Source of the DNA: Halothermothrix orenii H 168
GTDB taxonomy: Bacteria; Bacillota; Halanaerobiia; Halanaerobiales; Halothermotrichaceae
Length of the DNA: 64,000 bases
NCBI RefSeq assembly: GCF_000020485.1
Contig: NC_011899.1
Coordinates: 159,501 to 223,500 of the forward strand
Direction: 5' to 3'
Under the pieces are notes generated by a model, which was not told where the DNA came from, made no database searches, and saw nothing but the letters and a program-made list of their open reading frames with translations. A program made the translations under genes and the position numbers. Positions 33,862-42,549 of the stretch are shown piece after piece. Position 1 is the stretch's first letter, and each line of letters starts with the position of its first letter.

Positions 33862-34635
33862 ATGTTACCATATATAATACTTGGTAAACAAGTTTATATT
33901 CCAACTTACAATTTAATGTTCGGGATAGGTTTGATACTGGGGATATTAGTATTTGAATCGGGCCTAAAAAAAGTGGCACTTACCCGGGTAGAATATGAAA
34001 GGATGTATACTATTATACCTTTATCTATAGTCATCGCTTTTATAGGTGCTCTGTTTTTTGATTATTTGGTCCATGGTCACCTGGGTGGTTTTACATTTTA
34101 TGGAGGGCTGGTCAGTGGTGCCATAGTTTTTCTGATCTTTTTAAGAATTTATAATTTAAATATATATAAGTTTTTAAATTTACTAATACCATCAGTTATA
34201 ATCGGCCACGCCGTCGGGAGAATAGGCTGTTTTCTGGCGGGATGCTGTTATGGAAAACCGACTGATAGTTTATTGGGGGTAATATTTCCTGCAGGAAGCC
34301 TGTCTTCATTGAAGTACGGAATGGGTACCAGGGTTCACCCCACCCAGTTATATGAATCCGTATTTTTGTTTCTCCTGTTTATTGTTATCATTAAATTAGT
34401 ACCATTCTACAAAAGGTTCGGTATTTACTTAACAGGATATGGACTCTTCAGGTTTTTAATTGAATTTTTGCGGGGTGATAACCGTGGGATTATATTTAAC
34501 CAGGAGTTTTTTTCACCATCCCAGTTTATAAGTATTTTACTAATGTCGGCAGGTATTATTTATTTAAATAAGATTGTTTTACCTGAAGGTGATATAGATG
34601 AACTACATTCAGATAATCAAACAGGAACTTTATAA
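33862..34635 (+). CDS. lgt: Prolipoprotein diacylglyceryl transferase family protein
   Basis: A 257-residue polytopic membrane enzyme. The signature HAVGRIGCFLAGCCYGKPT contains the essential His and Arg. HPTQLYES and EFLRGDNRG are also typical. Lgt transfers diacylglycerol from phosphatidylglycerol to the lipobox Cys of prolipoproteins. The ATG 33862 has AAAGGAG eight bases upstream; a TTG two codons earlier is less likely. It overlaps the next gene by 38 bases. The GCC spacing differs slightly from classic Lgt, so a paralogous Lgt-like function is possible. Confidence 0.85.
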   Translation: MLPYIILGKQVYIPTYNLMFGIGLILGILVFESGLKKVALTRVEYERMYTIIPLSIVIAFIGALFFDYLVHGHLGGFTFYGGLVSGAIVFLIFLRIYNLNIYKFLNLLIPSVIIGHAVGRIGCFLAGCCYGKPTDSLLGVIFPAGSLSSLKYGMGTRVHPTQLYESVFLFLLFIVIIKLVPFYKRFGIYLTGYGLFRFLIEFLRGDNRGIIFNQEFFSPSQFISILLMSAGIIYLNKIVLPEGDIDELHSDNQTGTL

Positions 34636-35308
34636 ATATCGGGAACCTGAAAAAGCAGATTTCCTTCCCGGATTTTTTAAATGTTATCCTGGTGGGTATG
34701 GTGAGGGTGATCAGTTCATTGGAGTCAGGGTTCCCCATCAGAGGAAAGTTGCTAAAAAATATTATAAACAGATATCTTTAAAAGATGTAAGTAAACTTTT
34801 AAATGACCCGGTCCATGAATATCGATTGACCGGTTTATTTATTCTCATAAATAAATACCAGAAAGCAGATCAGAATAAAAAACAGGAGATAGTAGACCTC
34901 TATTTAAATCATCTTGATGGTGTTAATAACTGGGACCTGGTGGATTCATCTGCTGATAAAATACTTGGGGATTTTTTATTTAACAGGGATAAAAGTCTTT
35001 TATATAAACTGGCGAAGTCAGGTGAACTGTGGAAACAAAGAATAGCTATTATAGCAACAAAGTATTTTATTAAAAAAAATCAATATAGACACACATTGGA
35101 AATAGCTAAATTATTGTTAAACCATGACCATGATTTAATTCACAAAGCAGTGGGCTGGATGCTTCGTGAGGTTGGTAAAAGGAATCAGGCGATAGAAATA
35201 AATTTCCTTAAAAAACATTATAAAAAAATGCCGAGGACCATGCTAAGATATGCAATTGAAAAGTTTGAGCCCAAATTAAGGAAGAAGTTTCTGAACGGTC
35301 AGATCTGA
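34598..35308 (+). CDS. DNA alkylation repair protein, AlkD-like
   Basis: A 236-residue all-helical HEAT-like repeat protein. FIGVRVPHQRKVAKKY and NNWDLVDSSADKIL (Trp-Asp pair of the AlkD active-site cleft) are present, with WKQRIAIIATKYFI and HKAVGWMLREVGKR. AlkD-type glycosylases remove bulky or cationic alkylated purines. It begins inside the end of lgt, with GAAGGTGAT upstream, so the two are probably cotranslated. Confidence 0.87.
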   Translation: MNYIQIIKQELYKYREPEKADFLPGFFKCYPGGYGEGDQFIGVRVPHQRKVAKKYYKQISLKDVSKLLNDPVHEYRLTGLFILINKYQKADQNKKQEIVDLYLNHLDGVNNWDLVDSSADKILGDFLFNRDKSLLYKLAKSGELWKQRIAIIATKYFIKKNQYRHTLEIAKLLLNHDHDLIHKAVGWMLREVGKRNQAIEINFLKKHYKKMPRTMLRYAIEKFEPKLRKKFLNGQI

Positions 35309-35335
35309 TTATAAAAAGAAAAGGGGTGATTATGA

Positions 35336-36229
35336 ATGACAGAAGGAAAGAAGGAAAAACAACTGGATAGCAGGACTAAAAAAATGATTCTGGACTATCA
35401 AAAAAATGAAATTACAGAATATAAAATATATACCAGACTGGCTAAACGGATCAAGGATAAAAACAATAAAAAAGTTCTGGAGGAAATCGGGAGAGATGAA
35501 CTAAAGCACTATGAGTTCTGGAAAAAACATACCGGTCAGGATGTTAAGCCCAGTAAGTGGAAGGTATTCTTTTATTACTGGATAGCAGTTATATTCGGTC
35601 TGACCTTTGGGATAAAGCTAATGGAAAAGGGTGAAGAAGAGGCCCAGGTTATCTATAAACAGGTGGCCGATAAGATCCCCGGAGCAGCCAGCATCATGGA
35701 AGATGAATACAGGCACGAACACGAGCTTTTAAATCTGCTGGAAGAAGAACACCTTCAATATGTTGGTTCTGTTGTTCTGGGGTTAAATGATGCTCTGGTG
35801 GAGTTAACGGGAACACTGGCTGGATTAAGTTTTGCGTTAAAAAACACAAATTTAATTGCAATAGCCGGATTGATAACCGGTATCGCTGCTTCTTTTTCAA
35901 TGGGGGCTTCAGAGTATCTCTCTACTAAATCTGAAAGTGACCATGGTGAGGCTCTGAAATCATCTATGTATACCGGGGGAGCCTATATTATTACCGTTTT
36001 CTTCCTGGTTTTGCCCTTTTTACTCCTGGCAGGTTATATGACAGCACTGTTAGTTACTATATTGTTAGCCATTTTAATCATTTTTGTCTTCAATTATTAT
36101 ATAGCAGTGGCCAAGGATCTGGACTTTAAAAAACGGTTTCTGGAAATGGCCACCATCAGCCTTGGGGTAGCTGTCCTCTCCTTCGGTATTGGTTATCTGG
36201 TGAGGGTATTCCTGGGAGTTGATGTCTAG
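35336..36229 (+). CDS. Rubrerythrin-VIT1/CCC1 fusion membrane protein (MbfA-like)
   Basis: 297 residues. The N-terminal half (about 15-145) is a ferritin-like di-iron domain with E and ExxH motifs (NEITEYKIYTRLA, EIGRDELKHYEFWK, MEDEYRHEHELL). The C-terminal half is a VIT1/CCC1-type transporter with VVLGLNDALVELTGTLAGLS and GASEYLSTKSE and about five helices. Such fusions export iron or manganese and protect against peroxide. AGGGGTG precedes the ATG. It ends shortly before the T-box leader promoter. Confidence 0.85.
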   Translation: MTEGKKEKQLDSRTKKMILDYQKNEITEYKIYTRLAKRIKDKNNKKVLEEIGRDELKHYEFWKKHTGQDVKPSKWKVFFYYWIAVIFGLTFGIKLMEKGEEEAQVIYKQVADKIPGAASIMEDEYRHEHELLNLLEEEHLQYVGSVVLGLNDALVELTGTLAGLSFALKNTNLIAIAGLITGIAASFSMGASEYLSTKSESDHGEALKSSMYTGGAYIITVFFLVLPFLLLAGYMTALLVTILLAILIIFVFNYYIAVAKDLDFKKRFLEMATISLGVAVLSFGIGYLVRVFLGVDV

Positions 36230-36268
36230 TATTAAATCGGGTAAGACTGAAAAAATATATAACAAAAC

Positions 36269-36297
36269 TTGACACTGAATCTATTTATGTGTATAAT
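36269..36297 (+). promoter_or_regulatory. Promoter of the pheA T-box leader
   Basis: Exact consensus: TTGACA at 36269-36274 and TATAAT at 36292-36297 with a 17-base spacer. Confidence 0.88.
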
Positions 36298-36407
36298 ATA
36301 TAATCAAACAAAAGATAAAAAATTTGTAAAAAACTATGAACAGGGAAAGTAATTAAAATTACCTGTTTTGAGCGAGCCGGGGATGGTGAAAGCCCGGTAA
36401 CAGGGAT

Positions 36408-36476
36408 TTTAATGAAGTTCCCCTGGGAGTTGTGCGCTGAACCTTTAATGAAGTTACCCTGGGAGTTGTGGGCTGA
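36408..36476 (+). repeat. 33-base tandem repeat within the T-box stem I 3' strand
   Basis: Copies at 36408-36440 and 36444-36476 differ at two positions. One changes the specifier codon from TTC to TTA; the other is a C to G further on. Both keep GAAG before and CCCTGGGAG after the codon. Confidence 0.93.
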
Positions 36477-36601
36477 TTCATTGAGTATTAGGCTTTTACC
36501 GGTTGTCGGCCGTTACCCCGACACGGTTATAGAAGTAATACCTTCCGTAGCCGGATTGAGCGGGTCATTGACCAAAAAGGATGGTACCGCGGGATAATAA
36601 A

Positions 36602-36631
36602 CCTCGTTCCTTCATGGGAACGGGGTTTTTT
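36602..36631 (+). terminator. T-box leader terminator
   Basis: CCTCGTTCC (36602-36610) pairs with GGAACGGGG (36617-36625) with one G-U, followed by six T. It is alternative to the antiterminator carrying the T-box. Confidence 0.88.
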
Positions 36632-36668
36632 GTATTTATAGTAAAAAATGAGTAGGGAGGAGATATTA

Positions 36669-37580
36669 TTGTGTCCAGCGCGATACGGGTATTTAGGACC
36701 TGGAGGCACCTTCTGTGAAAAGGCAGCCCTTAAGTATTTTGGAGGGGGTCATGAGATGATTTCTTTCCGGACGATAAAAGAAGTCGTCCGGAATGTCAAA
36801 GAAGGCTCCATTGAAAAGGGGGTTATTCCCCTGGAAAACTCACTCGAAGGGTCGGTCAATTTAAGCCTTGACCTGCTTGTTAAGGAATCAAACATAATTA
36901 TAACCGGTGAAGTAATTATTCCGATAAACCATAATTTAATAGGCCAGAAAGGGTTGGAAGTAGGTAACATAAAGAAGGTTTTGTCCCATCCCCAGGCCAT
37001 TGCCCAGACGGCTGATTTTATAGAAGAAAACCTACCTCAGGCCGAAATTATTTATACGGAAAGTACCGCTGCTGCCGCAGAGTGTGCTTTAAAAAACAGG
37101 GAGTTAGCTGTTATCGGGTCAGACCAGATTGCCCATCTGTATGGATTAAGTGTAATAGCAGAGGGTATCCAGGATGATGATGAGAACTACACACGGTTTA
37201 TAATTATCTCCCGGAGTAAAGGTAAATTCTTTTACAGTACGGGCTATAATAATTATCAGGATACAAAGAAAATGTATAAAACATCTATTGTCTGTACCCC
37301 TGAGGTAAATAAGCCCGGGGTTCTTTACGAAATGCTGGGTGAATTTGCAGCTCGAAAAATAAATTTGACCAGGATAGAATCACGACCGACCAGGAAAAAG
37401 CTGGGGGAATATCTGTTCTATATTGACCTTGAGGGTCATTACCATGACCCACTGGTGGCCGGAGCCCTGAAAGAAGTGAGAAATATGTCCGGACTCTTTA
37501 AAATACTGGGTTGTTATTTTAAGGATAATATTAAAGAAGGGAGTAGTGAGAAGGATGCTAAATGTAAAAAGAGGGCTTAA
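36669..37580 (+). CDS. pheA: Prephenate dehydratase
   Basis: Converts prephenate to phenylpyruvate in phenylalanine synthesis. 303 residues. The periplasmic-binding-protein-like catalytic domain begins YLGPGGTFCEKAALKYF and contains NSLEGSVNLSLDLL and the TRF motif (NYTRFIIIS). A C-terminal ACT domain (about 210-285) with the ESRPTRKKLGEY motif provides Phe feedback control. The start is taken as TTG 36669, six bases after GGGAGGAG; an ATG at 36648 lies upstream of that site. The T-box leader directly upstream gives tRNA-charging control, with Phe the expected amino acid. Confidence 0.92.
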   Translation: MCPARYGYLGPGGTFCEKAALKYFGGGHEMISFRTIKEVVRNVKEGSIEKGVIPLENSLEGSVNLSLDLLVKESNIIITGEVIIPINHNLIGQKGLEVGNIKKVLSHPQAIAQTADFIEENLPQAEIIYTESTAAAAECALKNRELAVIGSDQIAHLYGLSVIAEGIQDDDENYTRFIIISRSKGKFFYSTGYNNYQDTKKMYKTSIVCTPEVNKPGVLYEMLGEFAARKINLTRIESRPTRKKLGEYLFYIDLEGHYHDPLVAGALKEVRNMSGLFKILGCYFKDNIKEGSSEKDAKCKKRA

Positions 37581-38673
37581 AAGCTGGAAAAGAATTGTCA
37601 GGGATGAGGTTCACAATATCAAACCCTATATCCCTGGAAAACCTATCAAAGAGGTTAAAGAAGAGCTGGGTCTGGCTGAAGTATATAAACTGGCTTCAAA
37701 TGAAAACCCACTGGGAGTATCACCCAGGGTTAAGGAGGTTTTGACCAGAGAAACGGTAAATATCAATCGTTATCCCGATGGTGCCAGCCGGAGTTTAAAA
37801 AGATCTTTAAGTGATAAGCTTGGTGTTAAAGAAGATATGATTGCCATCGGTAATGGTTCTGATGGATTATTAAAAGTAATTGCGGAGGCATTCCTCGATA
37901 ATAATAGTCAGGCTGTAATTTCCTATCCATCATTTGTTGAATATAAATTTGTTTCCCAGTTAATGGGGACCCAGCTTATAAGGGTCTGGATGAAAAATTA
38001 TCATCAAAACCTGGAGGCCCTTGCCCGCGGGGTGACCTCAAAAACAAAACTAATCTTTTTAACCAATCCCCACAATCCAGCTGGTACTATATTCAGGAAA
38101 GATGAGTTGGAACAATTTTTAAGCCAGATCCCCGATGATGTAATCGTTGTCCTTGATGAGGCTTATCATGAATTTGTCCAGGATGAATCCTATCCTGACG
38201 GAATTGAGTATGTAAAACAGGGTTATCCGGTTATTGTACTCCGGACTTTTTCAAAAGCATATGGCCTGGCTGGCTTAAGACTCGGCTATGCTATATCTGC
38301 CCCGGATATAATTGAAACTTTAATGAAGGTAAGGGATCCCTTTAATGTGAATCACCTCGCAGAGAAAGCAGGGCAGGCAGCCCTTGAGGATAAAGACTTC
38401 CTGGAGGCTACCATTCGTAATAACGAACAGGGTAAAGAGTATCTATACACTGAACTTGACAAAATTGGGGTTGGTTATGTTCCTACCCAGGCCAATTTTG
38501 TGTTAATAAGGACCGGGGTAGATTCTATAAAAATGTTTAAAGAACTCTTAAAACATGGGGTTATAGTAAGACCGGGTAAACCCCTGGGTTATCCCCATCA
38601 TCTACGGGTTAGTATTGGTCTCCCCGAAGAGAATGAGGCCTTTATCAGGGGCCTTAAATTGACTCTGGAATAA
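37555..38673 (+). CDS. HisC-family aminotransferase, probably aromatic/phenylalanine-specific
   Basis: 372 residues, paralog of the gene at 32084. KLASNENPLGVSP, GNGSDGLLKV, VVLDEAYHEF and TFSKAYGLAGLRLGYA (Schiff-base Lys) mark it as a HisC-group PLP enzyme. It overlaps the end of pheA by 26 bases and shares the T-box leader. I infer that it transaminates phenylpyruvate to phenylalanine rather than, or in addition to, histidinol phosphate. The start is ATG 37555; a GTG at 37546 is in frame. Confidence 0.88.
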   Translation: MLNVKRGLKSWKRIVRDEVHNIKPYIPGKPIKEVKEELGLAEVYKLASNENPLGVSPRVKEVLTRETVNINRYPDGASRSLKRSLSDKLGVKEDMIAIGNGSDGLLKVIAEAFLDNNSQAVISYPSFVEYKFVSQLMGTQLIRVWMKNYHQNLEALARGVTSKTKLIFLTNPHNPAGTIFRKDELEQFLSQIPDDVIVVLDEAYHEFVQDESYPDGIEYVKQGYPVIVLRTFSKAYGLAGLRLGYAISAPDIIETLMKVRDPFNVNHLAEKAGQAALEDKDFLEATIRNNEQGKEYLYTELDKIGVGYVPTQANFVLIRTGVDSIKMFKELLKHGVIVRPGKPLGYPHHLRVSIGLPEENEAFIRGLKLTLE

Positions 38674-38687
38674 CTATTTGCTATAAT
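38659..38687 (+). promoter_or_regulatory. Promoter of proBAC
   Basis: TTGACT at 38659-38664, inside the end of the aminotransferase gene, and TATAAT at 38682-38687 have a 17-base spacer. proBAC can therefore be transcribed independently of the T-box leader. Confidence 0.7.
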
Positions 38688-38738
38688 TAATAAATATACA
38701 AATCAAGATATTAAGGAAATAGACCAGGGGATGATTAT

Positions 38739-39902
38739 ATGGGCAGGGGACGAAAGAAGAAATATAACCGGGTGGTTGTTAAGGTTGGTAGCAGTACTTT
38801 AACCCACCCGGGTGGAAAATTAAATATTACCAGGATCGACCATCTTGTCAGGCAGCTGGTAGATTTGAAGAACCAGGGGCGGGAAGTCCTGCTTGTGACT
38901 TCAGGTGCTATTGCTGCTGGAATGGGAGATATGAACCTTGATGTCAGGCCCGGTTCTATTCCCGAACAGCAGGCCCTGGCTGCCCTCGGTCAGGGAGTAT
39001 TAATCGGATTATATAATAAGTTTTTCAGGGAATATGGAGAAAAAGGGGCCCAGATATTATTAACTGCCAGTGACCTGGAAGACAGGGGGCGGTATTTAAA
39101 TGCCTTTAATACCCTGTTAACTTTATTAAAACACGGGGTTATCCCCGTAATAAATGAGAATGATACTGTTGCTACCCAGGAAATTAAATTTGGCGATAAT
39201 GACACCCTGTCGGCCCGGGTAGCCGGACTCGTTGAGGCTGATCTTTTGATCGTTCTGTCAGATGTTGAAGGCCTGTATAACGGGGTTCCTGGAGAGGGAT
39301 CAGACCTTGAAGTTATTAGAGTAGTAGAGGACATTACTCCTGACGTTGAAGGGCTGGCCGGTGGGCGGGGTAGCTCTGTCGGGACCGGGGGTATGATTAC
39401 CAAGATAAAAGCTGCCAGGATTGCCGTTAATTCCGGGGTTACTATGGTTATCGGACCCGGTTATGAGAAGAACGTTTTATTATCACTGGTAGATATGCTG
39501 GAAAAGGGAAATAATTATAATAAAGGGACAACTTTTCTTCCAAAACAGGATTACCTGACTAAACGAAAACAGTGGTTGCGCTTTAACCTGCCGGTCAGTG
39601 GTTCTATAAAAGTTGATAAAGGTGCTGAAACTGCCCTGGTATACCGGGGTAAAAGTCTTTTACCCGGTGGTATAACCGGGGTTGAGGGAGATTTTTCAGA
39701 AGGTGAACCGGTTAGGGTAATCAACCACAGTGGTAAAGAGATAGGGAGAGGGTTGGTTAATTATTCATCTGAAGAAATTAGAGTTATTCAGGGACACCAC
39801 ACCACAGATATTAGTTCTTTACTCGGTTATATGAAACAGGAAGAAGTAATACACCGGGATAACCTGGTAATAGAAAGGGGTAAGATTGATAATGGAGATT
39901 AA
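38739..39902 (+). CDS. proB: Glutamate 5-kinase
   Basis: Phosphorylates glutamate to gamma-glutamyl phosphate, first step of proline synthesis. 387 residues. The amino-acid-kinase domain has VVKVGSSTLTHPGGK, VTSGAIAAGM and FGDNDTLSARVAGL, and GTGGMITKIKAA binds substrate. A C-terminal PUA domain (about 280-370) includes LLPGGITGVEGDF. The ATG follows a CAGGGG site. It overlaps proA slightly. Confidence 0.95.
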   Translation: MGRGRKKKYNRVVVKVGSSTLTHPGGKLNITRIDHLVRQLVDLKNQGREVLLVTSGAIAAGMGDMNLDVRPGSIPEQQALAALGQGVLIGLYNKFFREYGEKGAQILLTASDLEDRGRYLNAFNTLLTLLKHGVIPVINENDTVATQEIKFGDNDTLSARVAGLVEADLLIVLSDVEGLYNGVPGEGSDLEVIRVVEDITPDVEGLAGGRGSSVGTGGMITKIKAARIAVNSGVTMVIGPGYEKNVLLSLVDMLEKGNNYNKGTTFLPKQDYLTKRKQWLRFNLPVSGSIKVDKGAETALVYRGKSLLPGGITGVEGDFSEGEPVRVINHSGKEIGRGLVNYSSEEIRVIQGHHTTDISSLLGYMKQEEVIHRDNLVIERGKIDNGD

Positions 39903-41148
39903 AGAACAGGTGGTATTTCAGGCCCGGAAAGCCAGTAAGGCTTCCCGGAAACTTTCCGGTATTGCAACCGATGTTAAAAATAAGGCCCTGGCTGCCATTG
40001 CAGAAAAGTTAGTCCAGGCAAAAGACGAAATAATAAGAGCCAACAATATAGATATGGAAAGAGGGCGGGAGAAAGGTCTTTCAAAAGCCCTCCTGGACAG
40101 GCTGGAACTTAATGAAAAGCGGATTGAGGGTATGGCTGAAGGGCTTAAGGAACTGGTTAAGCTTGAAGATCCGGTCGGTGAAGTTATCAAGATGTGGAAA
40201 CGGCCCAATGGACTTCAGATCGGTCAGATGCGGGTTCCTCTGGGAGTTATCGGGATGATTTATGAAGCCCGTCCCAATGTTACGGTTGATGCAGCCGGTT
40301 TGTGTTTGAAAACCGGGAATGCTGTTATTTTAAGGGGTGGTTCTGAAGCCATTAACTCAAATAAAATCCTGGCCCGGATCATTGAAGATACAGCTGTGGC
40401 TGCAGGCCTGCCTGAAGGATGTGTCCAGTTGATTCAGACAACTGACCGTAAGGCGGTTAAAGTTTTATTTAACCTGACTGAATATTTAGATGTTCTTATT
40501 CCCAGGGGTGGGGCTGGACTTATTAACCGGGTTATAGCTGAAGCAAAGGTGCCCGTAATCCAGACCGGGGTCGGTAACTGCCACGTTTATGTTGATTCTG
40601 AAGCTGACCTGGATATGGCCCTGGATATTGTTTTTAATGCCAAAACGAGTCGGCCTGCCGTTTGTAATGCTGCTGAAAGCCTCCTGGTACACCGACAGGT
40701 TGCTGATGAATTTCTACCGGAGCTATATAAATTATTTAGAGAAAATAATGTTGAATTAAGGGGCTGTGAAAACACCCGGGCAATATTACCCGGGATAAAA
40801 AAAGCGGTTGATGATGACTGGTCCCGGGAGTATCTGGATTATATCATGGCAGTAAAGATTGTAGATAGCTTTGATAAGGCGGTAGAACATATTAACACCT
40901 ATGGTACGAAACATTCTGAAGCTATAATAACTGAAAATTACACCAGAGCCCACCGGTTTCTTCAGGAGATCGATGCTGCCGCTGTTTATGTAAATGCGTC
41001 AACACGGTTTACTGATGGAGGTCAATTTGGCCTGGGGGCCGAGATCGGTATCAGTACCCAGAAGTTACATGCCAGGGGTCCAATGGGATTAGAAGAGCTG
41101 ACAACAACCAAATATATTATTTTTGGTCAGGGTCAGATCAGGGAGTAG
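39892..41148 (+). CDS. proA: Gamma-glutamyl phosphate reductase
   Basis: NADPH-dependent reduction of gamma-glutamyl phosphate, second step of proline synthesis. 418 residues, aldehyde-dehydrogenase fold. GMIYEARPNVTVDAAGL and LRGGSEAINSN are typical. The catalytic Cys is in SRPAVCNAAESLLV, and the end has GPMGLEELTTTKYI. It overlaps proB by 11 bases and is followed at once by proC. An in-frame TTG two codons upstream is an alternative start. Confidence 0.95.
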   Translation: MEIKEQVVFQARKASKASRKLSGIATDVKNKALAAIAEKLVQAKDEIIRANNIDMERGREKGLSKALLDRLELNEKRIEGMAEGLKELVKLEDPVGEVIKMWKRPNGLQIGQMRVPLGVIGMIYEARPNVTVDAAGLCLKTGNAVILRGGSEAINSNKILARIIEDTAVAAGLPEGCVQLIQTTDRKAVKVLFNLTEYLDVLIPRGGAGLINRVIAEAKVPVIQTGVGNCHVYVDSEADLDMALDIVFNAKTSRPAVCNAAESLLVHRQVADEFLPELYKLFRENNVELRGCENTRAILPGIKKAVDDDWSREYLDYIMAVKIVDSFDKAVEHINTYGTKHSEAIITENYTRAHRFLQEIDAAAVYVNASTRFTDGGQFGLGAEIGISTQKLHARGPMGLEELTTTKYIIFGQGQIRE

Positions 41149-41157
41149 GTGATATTT

Positions 41158-41958
41158 ATGAAACTCTGCATCATAGGTCTGGGAAAAATGGGGACCACTT
41201 TACTTTATGGTATTCTGGATAATAATATCCTGGAAGCCAAAGATATTATAGGATGTGACCCGGTCGTAGATGAAAGGGAACATAACAAGGATTATAGAGG
41301 AATCAGGACTACTGGCAGTAACTATAGAGGGGTTGAGCAGGCAGATAATATTTTACTGGCAGTAAAGCCTCAGGTACTTAAAAATGTCCTTCAGGGTATT
41401 AAACCGGCCTCAGAAAATAAATTATTTATATCTATTGCAGCCGGGGTCAGTACTGATAGGATAAAAGAAAATCTGCCTGAAAGCTGCCGGGTTATCAGGG
41501 TAATGCCCAACACCCCGGCTCTGGTTAACCAGGGGGTTTCAGCTATTTCACCGGGAGAAAAGGCAACTGATGATGATATAGAGTTTGTTAAAAAGATTTG
41601 TAACGGGGTTGGTAAAGGTGTGGTCATTGAAGAACATTTAATAGATGCAGTAACCGGTTTAAGTGGTAGTGGTCCGGCATATATATATGTGATTATAGAA
41701 GCTCTGGCCGATGCCGGGGTTTTAAATGGTCTATCCCGGGATCTGGCCCTGGAGTTGGCTGTAAGGACAGTAGCCGGTTCGGCTGAAATGGTTTTAAAAA
41801 CCGGACAACATCCAGGGCAATTAAAAGATATGGTAACCTCACCTGGAGGAACGACAATAAATGGACTACAGGTTATTGAAAAAAGGGGGTTGAGGGGCAT
41901 CTTAATGGAGGCCGTTTCCCGGGCTGTAGAGAGGTCGAGGGAACTGGGAGAAGAATAA
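41158..41958 (+). CDS. proC: Pyrroline-5-carboxylate reductase
   Basis: NAD(P)H-dependent last step of proline synthesis. 266 residues. The N-terminal Rossmann motif is IIGLGKMGTTL. VIRVMPNTPALVNQGVSA and GLSGSGPAYIYVIIEALADA are the conserved substrate and dimer elements, and VTSPGGTTINGL is near the end. The ATG 41158 is preceded by AGTAGGTGAT overlapping the proA stop; the GTG directly at 41149 is less likely. Confidence 0.95.
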   Translation: MKLCIIGLGKMGTTLLYGILDNNILEAKDIIGCDPVVDEREHNKDYRGIRTTGSNYRGVEQADNILLAVKPQVLKNVLQGIKPASENKLFISIAAGVSTDRIKENLPESCRVIRVMPNTPALVNQGVSAISPGEKATDDDIEFVKKICNGVGKGVVIEEHLIDAVTGLSGSGPAYIYVIIEALADAGVLNGLSRDLALELAVRTVAGSAEMVLKTGQHPGQLKDMVTSPGGTTINGLQVIEKRGLRGILMEAVSRAVERSRELGEE

Positions 41959-41974
41959 TTACAGTAAGGGATGT

Positions 41975-42012
41975 AACCGGGCTCTTTAGATGAAGCCCGG
42001 TTATTTTTATTT
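41975..42012 (+). terminator. Terminator after proC
   Basis: AACCGGGCT (41975-41983) pairs perfectly with AGCCCGGTT (41994-42002), followed by ATTTTTATTT. Confidence 0.85.
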
Positions 42013-42072
42013 TACTTTTTAATACTTTGTGTTATAATGGTAATGCTAAAGACAGGGGTGAGGTGAAGAATA

Positions 42073-42549
42073 ATGAGCCAGGAAACATGGCAGGTTATAA
42101 GTGATTCGGTTGGGGAAACCCTGAAAATAGGAAAAATAACAGGAGAGCTGGTGGAACCGGGTCAAATTATTTTGCTGGCAGGAGACCTGGGAGCCGGAAA
42201 AACTGTTTTTACCCGGGGACTGGCTGAGGGACTCGGTGTTGATGAAGATGTAACCAGTCCCACCTATAATCTTATTAATGAATACGATGGAGACCTTCCC
42301 CTTTTTCATATGGATCTTTATCGTCTTGAGGAAGAAGAGGATATATATGATATTGGATTTGAAGAATACCTGGACAGGGAAGGGGTTGTTGTGATCGAGT
42401 GGCCGGATATAGTATATGATGTTATTCCTCAGGATTTTATATATGTAAAGATAGAAAAAAGTAATCATGACACCAGGCGGAAATTAACTTTTGAAGCAGA
42501 GGGTGAAAAAAGTAAAAGGTTACTGGAAGGGTTGGCTCAGAAATGTTAG
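42073..42549 (+). CDS. tsaE: tRNA threonylcarbamoyladenosine biosynthesis ATPase TsaE
   Basis: 158 residues. Walker A GDLGAGKT at residues 37-44, switch region SPTYNLINEY, and LFHMDLYRL and VVVIEWPD are typical. It drives turnover of the TsaB-TsaD complex that makes t6A37 in ANN-decoding tRNAs. GAGGTGAAG precedes the ATG. It is the first gene of the tsaE-tsaB-rimI-tsaD group, and the ends of these genes overlap. Confidence 0.94.
   Translation: MSQETWQVISDSVGETLKIGKITGELVEPGQIILLAGDLGAGKTVFTRGLAEGLGVDEDVTSPTYNLINEYDGDLPLFHMDLYRLEEEEDIYDIGFEEYLDREGVVVIEWPDIVYDVIPQDFIYVKIEKSNHDTRRKLTFEAEGEKSKRLLEGLAQKC

Larger units (their letters stand above)
36304..36631 (+). ncRNA. T-box leader with a duplicated specifier strand (UUC and UUA)
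   Basis: Stem I is built from CAGGG (36341-36345), a 5' specifier-loop side AAAGTA, ATTAAAAT (36352-36359), an apical hairpin with GGTGAAA, ATTTTAAT (36406-36413), GAAG, specifier UUC (36418-36420, Phe) and CCCTG. The T-box AAGGATGGTACCGCGGG is at 36577-36593; its UGGU can pair with the ACCA end of an uncharged tRNA. The competing terminator is CCTCGTTCC with GGAACGGGG plus T6 (36602-36631). Uniquely, 33 bases of the 3' strand are repeated (36408-36440 and 36444-36476, 31 of 33 identical), and the second copy reads UUA. Confidence 0.92.
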
